Shown here: in pieces, positions 57,940 to 64,000 of the stretch
Layout of the letters: each line of letters begins with the position of its first letter
Numbering within the stretch: position 1 is the stretch's first letter
DNA from: Paramarasmius palmivorus
Taxonomy: Eukaryota; Basidiomycota; Agaricomycetes; Agaricales; Marasmiaceae
Reading direction: 5' to 3'
DNA: 64,000 nt
Assembly (NCBI GenBank): GCA_037176845.1
Contig: JAYKXP010000106.1
Location: 1 to 64,000, forward strand
Notes under the pieces: generated by a model
Seen by the model: the letters and a program-made list of their open reading frames with translations, nothing else
Told to the model about the DNA's origin: nothing
Database searches by the model: none
Translations under genes and position numbers: made by a program

Positions 57940-60900
57940 CTCGTGTATAGTATCAAAAGTCAAAGCTTGTGTATCGAATAGGAAGAACGATGTATTTCGA
58001 CTTTCCACGACCTTGAGGTGCAGAACATAGTTGCTGTTCGTTGGGCCTGACAGTGAAAGTGAAAGAATGAGCGTCTGAGATAAGTGCACAACGTGAAAGG
58101 AGCGGTACCTCTTATGAAGAAGCCTCTTTGCGGGTATCGTATGTTCCCCGACCCAAGAAAAGTTGCTCTAGCGCAACAATGATGAGCTCGCCGTTATCTA
58201 TGGAACGAAAAAAAGTAAGGTGAGTACATAAGAAGCATAAGGATACAGATGCCGCGGGACGTACCTGGATACCACAGACACGAGAGGTCATTTTCACGCT
58301 CTACTTTTCAATCACCCACCGCCGATAGTGATTCACTACCTAGCTAAACACCCAACGCATCCCAACAGGCATGCTCCCCACATCTGCCTCCTGCACGACA
58401 CAGAGCATCGTTCCCGGTGTCATCCCCAACGAAATGCGCTACCAGATCCATGAAAGCCTCCATGCATCCGCGTGAATTCGCCTCTTCTCATTCTCGGTAA
58501 CCACAGCTCGCCCACTGCTACCCCTAATAAGCGGAGTCCTCATAAATGATGTCTGCCTCCAAACGAACACCTGACCCAGGGAGAATAGTTGGCTTCCGAG
58601 GACCGAGTGGAAGAGAAGACGAAAGCCTCGCTGCAGCTCGAGAACTACCGAACATCCTTTCCTCTCGTTTCCATGCCCATCATCTAAACTAGGAGTATCG
58701 CTGACATTGAGGAAAGCCCGGTATTAGAACCGTGTTGGGTTGAATAAGAACAACTGGTAAGCCGAAAGATACTGGCAGCGAAGCGAGGTACGATCCCAAC
58801 TAGACGTGAGGAGCAGGTACGAATTTAGTAACAGTGTTGAGGCGAAACAAACGCTCAAGAATCGTACTTTTCATTCTTGCCATGATTATTAGGAGTACGA
58901 ACGTCGTAACCACCGCTTTCTGGGAGGCATTGCCCAAAGATAACGTGTTTGTAGTCGATTTCAAAGCCTTGAGCACGCGAGCCCTGTTATCCTCAGATGT
59001 GCGGGACAAAAGGCTCTGGCAGCACAAAGGTACAGAGGCTATATAGCTAGCCCACTTGATCCACAATCTAAAGTGTTCAGTTGAGCCTGAAAGTTGCAAG
59101 GTAACGATAGCATGAGATTCGTACCTTCACCGTTCGATGTACCTATCGCGCTTTCTGGTGGTTGAACACGTCATCGAGCGTTCCTTGTAGCGAGATGGCC
59201 GATCTCGCATCTTCTTTGTTGTTCAGTCTTGAAGGCTCAGGGTGTGTTGTCAACGCTGGGCAGGATTCTGAAGATGACAACGATTAGCTTGAGTAAAAAC
59301 GCACTAGATGTAAAAGCTAGACCATACCAGGGACGTAGACAGAATCACGGTCATGTTAACGAGTAGCAGATCCCCAAGTGTTGACATGGAACATGCCGGC
59401 CTCAGACCGATCATCTCCTTCCGACGCGCTCTTCTCCAGCCATCTCCCTTTGAGGTTATTCTTGGCCCTTCCTATGCATCTCCCTATTCCGTGTATCTCC
59501 TGCGTTCCAGTACCCCGAGACAACGCATGGTCGCTTCACGCAGACAAATACCTTTATCAGGCGAGTGAGACACCGATATCGGAGGTGTCGCTACCACTAC
59601 AGGCCCGGGTGCAACGTACAGGGCTTGTGTATAGTCAGAATGGGCTGGGTATCGTAGGAATGGATAGGGGTTGTCTACAAAGGCCAAGAGGTGGTAACGG
59701 GGTTCTGAATGCAGTCGCGGAAGTCGGAGGTCCATCGCTTCGTAACCACGCTCGCCCATCGCTACCACAATAAGTGGAGTCTTCATTTCCACCAACCCAG
59801 GAAGAATAGCAAGACGAGGTGAAGATACTTTGTGACTGGGGGCATGAGATCGACGGGAATGGGCGAGAAGGATTGATAATGGGGTGACTGTAACTTCCGG
59901 CGTTCACGGGGTATGAAACGCATTCTACCAAACACTCGTATTGAGGAGGAGGAATGACGGAAAGGACAGCAAGGCGTGTGGGTGAGTTGGGGGTGTGAGG
60001 TTGAGATATGCCTGGAAGATCCCGTGTCTGTTCCCAATCCTAGTCCTAATATTTGTCGCTATGTGGCAACATCCTCATCGTGATACTTGGTAGAAAACAT
60101 CCATATGAAAGGGAGTAGGGCGAGGAAAGAGATACGGAAGGTGAGATGTGGGTTGGCATGGGTTGGACGTCACGGGATCGACTGTTCGATCAATCCTCCG
60201 CAAAATGAGCATTCTCCGACGAGAACACATCATGTAAATAGCCTATAGCCTAGTATTGGAAATAAGGGAGTGAGAGCGCGTGAACGCAGTGTGGATGAGG
60301 ACTGGGTGTCAATGTGAAGGAAGGCAGTTGGTGGCCGTGCCCGTGTCCTGATAGAGCCACACCTGCATCGACTGGACAGGCATGTCGGGAGAAGGGGATG
60401 CTGTATTCACAGAGCCCTGGAAGAACGATAGAAGCGCGTCGAAGGATCTGTTGGGCGGCATTGGGGATTCGTGCTCGGGAACGAGCAATGCCTCAACGCT
60501 GCAGTTTGAAGGCGAAGAAGCGCGTTATTGACGATAAAAGCACTGGGAATCACGTTCGTCGGTGCTGGGGTGGATTTGGAGGATTTCAAGCACCAAACGA
60601 TGAAATGGAAGGCGGTGATGCGATTTTGGGCCGGGTGAGATGAATGTCGTGGGACCTCTCAACCTTCTCTAGCCATAACCAATCCTTCCACTCCAATCAA
60701 AAGGCTACGACAGCGAATTCAAAAACGCGCTCAGGTCGATGAGGTGGGCGTCGAAGTTGAAGGATTGCAAATGAGTGAGCGGGGAGATATGAGCAAACGG
60801 GGGCATCCTGGGGGCATCGTCCGTATGTTTTGCGGTCTTTTAGGTAAGTCGACGGAGCCCTGTATGTTTCGCAGGTCGTATGGTCATCTTTGAGGTGGAA

Positions 60901-61750
60901 GATAGCGTCATGGAGGACATGGAGGAAAGGGTGTGTTGGAAATAGCGGAAAACAAGAGACCAGCTCGACTACGGCATCGTGCGTCACAACGCAACTACCA
61001 TCGACTCTCTCAGCTCCTCTAACTTGCACAAACTCTCTTGAACGCTCGTATCCCACATCCATCCTACGCGAGATACTCCCCACGATGAAGCGTGGAATGT
61101 GGAGTGGTGGAGGAAGTCTCGAGAAGATCCTTGGTGGTGCAACGTGCGGAAGAAGGGTATCTTTGGCTATGCACCCGAGGCCCAAGGCCTAGGGGCTTGT
61201 ACGGATGAGTAGGAACGCTGGAAGGAGTTTGGATGACCGAAACGCGGAATAGAGGTAGTGGTTGGTGATCGCAAAATGTTGGAGTTGGAATCCTCCCAGC
61301 GCTAGCCTCCTACTTGCGAGACTGGATTCTTTCCTAAGGCTACAGTAGCGAGTTCACGAAAACACGCTTGGGTTGATGGGATGGACGTTGAGAATGATAG
61401 AAGAGACGATGAATGAGCGAATGCATCAACATCGTTCGAAATGCGTTTGGCGGCAGTTTTTCAGGCAAGTTGATGGTATCCTGTGAAGAATGAATATTTT
61501 GCTGGACGTGTGGTCGTTGTCGGCGTCGAAAAGAACGTCGTCGAGGACGTTGAGGAAGGGTGTGTTGGGAGTAGCGGAAAGAGAACGTTCCGCGGCTTTC
61601 ATCATCAACATTCTCAAAGTACAGCTAGATGACACTTCTTTCTTCTCTGTGAAGCCCATAATGGCTCGTTCAACGACAAAAGGTGCGTGGTGCTTCTACC
61701 CCTTGCTCATAACGATGAAGCTATGTTCAATTTTACGCGTTTAGTAGATG
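57940..61750. repeat. Segmental duplication, unit 2 left part, with module C
   Basis: Counterpart of 51110-53300. In addition it holds 58600-59800, a third copy of the unknown gene module (CGCATGGTCGCTTCACGCAG at 59524; EGDDRSEA on the minus strand near 59420). Inside it 60700-60960 and 61340-61640 are themselves tandem copies of one block. An upstream-element copy is at 61590-61612. No unbroken gene found. Confidence 0.55.
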
Positions 61751-61911
61751 TCTCCTTGGATGATACTGGAGCAAATCGAGAGCCGAGGCATACCTCACTT
61801 TTTCTGTTCGTTCAGATACCTTGACTACTCTATTAACCTTGCTTATTGTGAAGCGACTCGGAACTTGCTGAATAGGATACAACCAATTTAATAACAATTA
61901 AGAAACATATG

Positions 61912-62930
61912 CTACATTGGCCAACCAACGTTCCCAATAGTGATGGTAACCTGAGATCTGCCTCCAGACTCAGAGACGTAAACATTTCCCCCAAGAGCAG
62001 CGACTCTGTCTTCTATTGCCGGCACCCCTTGATCTCTCCAGACTTGAACTCCCATTTCTATCTTGATATTGCGAAGAGCGGACACATCATCTCTCCCAGG
62101 CTGAGCGTTAGGACTACTTCTCTCCTCGACCATATCCAGAATCGCACCCAAGTTCACATCTGAGTGATTTGGAGAGTCCGATGTGTCGACTTCGAGTCGG
62201 AGAGTTTTGAGTCGGGGCAGACATACACGGCGATGATCGTTTGAGAGCGAGAGTAAGGAGCATAGCTGGGCAGTGACGTCGTGTTGCACCACATCTACAC
62301 TTTCGACTTCACTGCCCAAAACTAGTGCAAGATATTCCAGGGATGGGGATTGCCTTAGAGCACTGGAGAACCATACCAGCGAGCTTTCGCCGAGACTCCA
62401 CTGTTTCATAACTAAACGCAGGCTAATCAGCGCAGATGAAGACCGCTGAAGCATGAAGGACAGAGACTGTAAGACGAGACAGATGGAGTCTGTATCCCCA
62501 GGCTCTTGGTCACCCAATCCAATGTCCAGCCTTTTCAAGGATGGGAGGGAGAGAGAGACGAGTATGCCGTGAAGATCCTGCGGTGTTTCCGGTCCAACGT
62601 CCAGTCTACGAAGATGCGAGAGCACTACTGGCTCAACAACGTCGTCCCAAGTTGGTCCGTCATTCCACCCAAACGGTTCTTCTACTATGAGATCTTCCAA
62701 CTGAGGGCAATGTGTAATGAGGGTGTGGAAATCCATGTAACAATCGAGAATAGCGATGCGGACAGTTGTCAGGTGGTCCCATGAAGGAAAGACTGAATGA
62801 GGAGTATCCAACTGGGTCAACTGTGCTATCGTGATGAATTCCATGTCTTTGAGCATAGGTGCATGGTGAATAGCATCCCAAAAGCGATGCCTGACCATGT
62901 CGCCATTCGAGTTAACGTGTATGGCCCGAG
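61912..62930 (-). pseudogene. F-box gene, coiled-coil family, 5' truncated
   Basis: 328 open codons (62898-61912) very similar to the 3' half of 54689-56533, from HRFWDAIHHAPMLK to ITIGNVGW. The coiled coil and F-box are missing: similarity stops abruptly at about 62930. Small length differences between the two copies (missing C in EVESCVD, missing HDP in SSPHDPNAQ, missing I in DVNILG) are all multiples of three. The copy therefore seems to have been under coding constraint before it lost its 5' half, or the loss is recent. Confidence 0.82.
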
Positions 62931-63391
62931 TATACTTGGGATGTAACCCGGCAGGCGTCGTATAACCAAATTCACGGTAGCTGTTAAGACTGAGAGCTCC
63001 TCCGTGAAGTGTGAAGCGGAATAGGAAGGGATTGGTAAACCGCGACAGGGAACCGAAAATCCCAGGGATGTGCGAATGATGAAGCCAGGTGAATTTGCGG
63101 GATCGATTGAATTCTTGAAGCTTGAAGCTACGGGTTCAAGACCTGACAATGGCGATTTTAATCAACTGAGCGTGCATACATATCTGGCTGCGGAGGCCCG
63201 TCGAGAATTTGCTGCGGTGACATTGATTTTGACCCGTAGAGACGAGTTCATGTGGTACCGTACTCTTTGGCGAGAACAGAGAGACTGGATTCCCTCCTAC
63301 GTGGGCTAAACGAATAGATAACACGGGACGTCAGTACCAGCAAGACGTACCCAGCTGTCATCATTGAAATACAATCCTTGAAGAGTATGGC
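62931..63391. other. Sequence joined to the truncated F-box copy
   Basis: Unrelated to the expected 5' half. Short minus-strand frames only; no family recognised. Confidence 0.35.
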
Positions 63392-63424
63392 AGTCATGGT
63401 GATGGTTGTAGAGGAAGCCGCGCC
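63392..63424 (-). promoter_or_regulatory. Recurring upstream element (copy j)
   Basis: On the minus strand GGCGCGGCTTCCTCTAC then AACCATCACCATGAC; a donor-like GGGTACGTC follows about 55 nt later. It may be the promoter that once served a minus-strand F-box copy. Confidence 0.4.
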
Positions 63425-63506
63425 GGAGGCCCGGATCCGGTCAAAAAATGGCTCAAGGGAAAAATGCCTCATATCCCGCGTGGCAGATCTCTCGGCACTG
63501 TCACTG

Positions 63507-63514
63507 TATAAAAA
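63507..63514 (+). promoter_or_regulatory. TATA box, probably of a gene beyond the window
   Basis: TATAAAAA followed by a C/T-rich leader (63525-63595), typical of fungal core promoters on the plus strand. Confidence 0.4.
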
Positions 63515-63596
63515 GTCGATCCCTTGATACCATTCCCTTTCTCTGTTTCCCCGTTCCCCCACCCTGACCCCTCCGAGTACATCTTCTCCTTCTCCT

Positions 63597-63621
63597 CATC
63601 ATCATCATCATCATCATCATC
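63597..63621 (+). repeat. CAT microsatellite
   Basis: About eight CAT units in a pyrimidine-rich leader. Confidence 0.85.
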
Positions 63622-63767
63622 TTGCCCTCATCCTCATCGAAGGCAGACATGCATCGGACTTAGGACTTACGGAGACACAGTTGACCTTGGATTCGCTATT
63701 GGAATGAACGCAAGGTGTTAGTCGATAGTCGAGGAACGAGAGCAGCACGGTATCTAGGAGTAATTAT

Positions 63768-63986
63768 CAGATGGACCCGCGCAAGTTGAAGCTTAAGGTG
63801 CGTAGTCAAGGCTTTCACTTCAGTACTCACCTTCTCATTGTCAATGTTTACTTGACATAGGTGTCTTCTGCGACGTAGGCATCGTCCCTGTGTCCTCCGT
63901 CACATCCTATCTCCAACCCCCTGGGTCTGGGAGAGTCCGTCGGATGAACCCGCGCAGGTTGAAGGTGCATAGCTTTTCACTTTCTA
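63768..63986 (+). repeat. Imperfect direct repeat at the window end
   Basis: GATGGACCCGCGCAAGTTGA (from 63770) recurs as GATGAACCCGCGCAGGTTGA (from 63944); both are followed by AAGGTGC and a CTTTTCACTT-like stretch. No gene recognised in 63625-64000. Confidence 0.55.
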
Positions 63987-64000
63987 TAAACTCCAGTGCT

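Noticed and set aside
51110..62930. Large direct duplication as a possible LTR retrotransposon
   Set aside because: No reverse transcriptase, integrase or gag pattern between the copies, and the copies contain F-box genes.

Overview
The window looks like nuclear DNA of a mushroom-forming basidiomycete (Agaricomycetes). Reasons: genes broken by many short introns (about 48-60 nt, GT..AG), a large expansion of F-box/LRR proteins of the agaric type, a Plavaka-type transposase, a DUF6698-like protein and a mushroom-type pseudokinase-like family. I saw no rRNA, tRNA or CRISPR. Names rest on remembered family features; no search was run.

Left third (about 1.6-14.4 kb): an 11.2 kb CACTA-like/Plavaka DNA transposon (2450-13661) sits inside an F-box/LRR gene of the minus strand. 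It has short terminal inverted repeats, a 2-bp target-site duplication, GTTATAAC-rich subterminal regions and three genes whose reading frames stay open across all predicted introns: a DUF6698-like protein with an RS-rich N-terminus (547 aa, 8 exons), an Spt5-like NGN/KOW protein (844 aa, 3 exons) and the transposase (1252 aa, 10 exons). A 68-bp-arm hairpin lies between the divergent Spt5-like and transposase promoters. Removing the element and one copy of the duplication restores the F-box frame at the junction.

Middle (14.4-36 kb): F-box genes of at least four types. They are a coiled-coil family (14828, 24120), a second family (22197 intact, 29066 frameshifted, tandem copies 6.9 kb apart), a single minus-strand gene (16960) and a 4-exon gene (33941). 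Also present are a 7-exon pseudokinase-like gene (30983-33056) and a small C2H2 protein (35598).

Right half (36-64 kb): repeat-rich. Three diverged copies of an unrecognised gene module (38.8, 44.2, 58.6 kb), a second intact pseudokinase-like gene (46322-48492, 9 exons), three more coiled-coil F-box copies (49091, 54689, 61912; one intact, one with a shifted C-terminus, one cut at its 5' end) and a segmental duplication (51.1-56.6 kb versus 57.9-62.9 kb). A short element, CGCGGCTTTC followed by a CCACGACCAT-like stretch, recurs about a dozen times and lies 80-165 bp before the start of all four F-box genes whose 5' end is clear.

Taken together this is a fast-evolving, duplication-prone accessory region: ubiquitin-ligase adaptors and pseudokinase-like proteins being copied and broken, plus one apparently complete transposon that carries its own transcription-elongation-factor relative.
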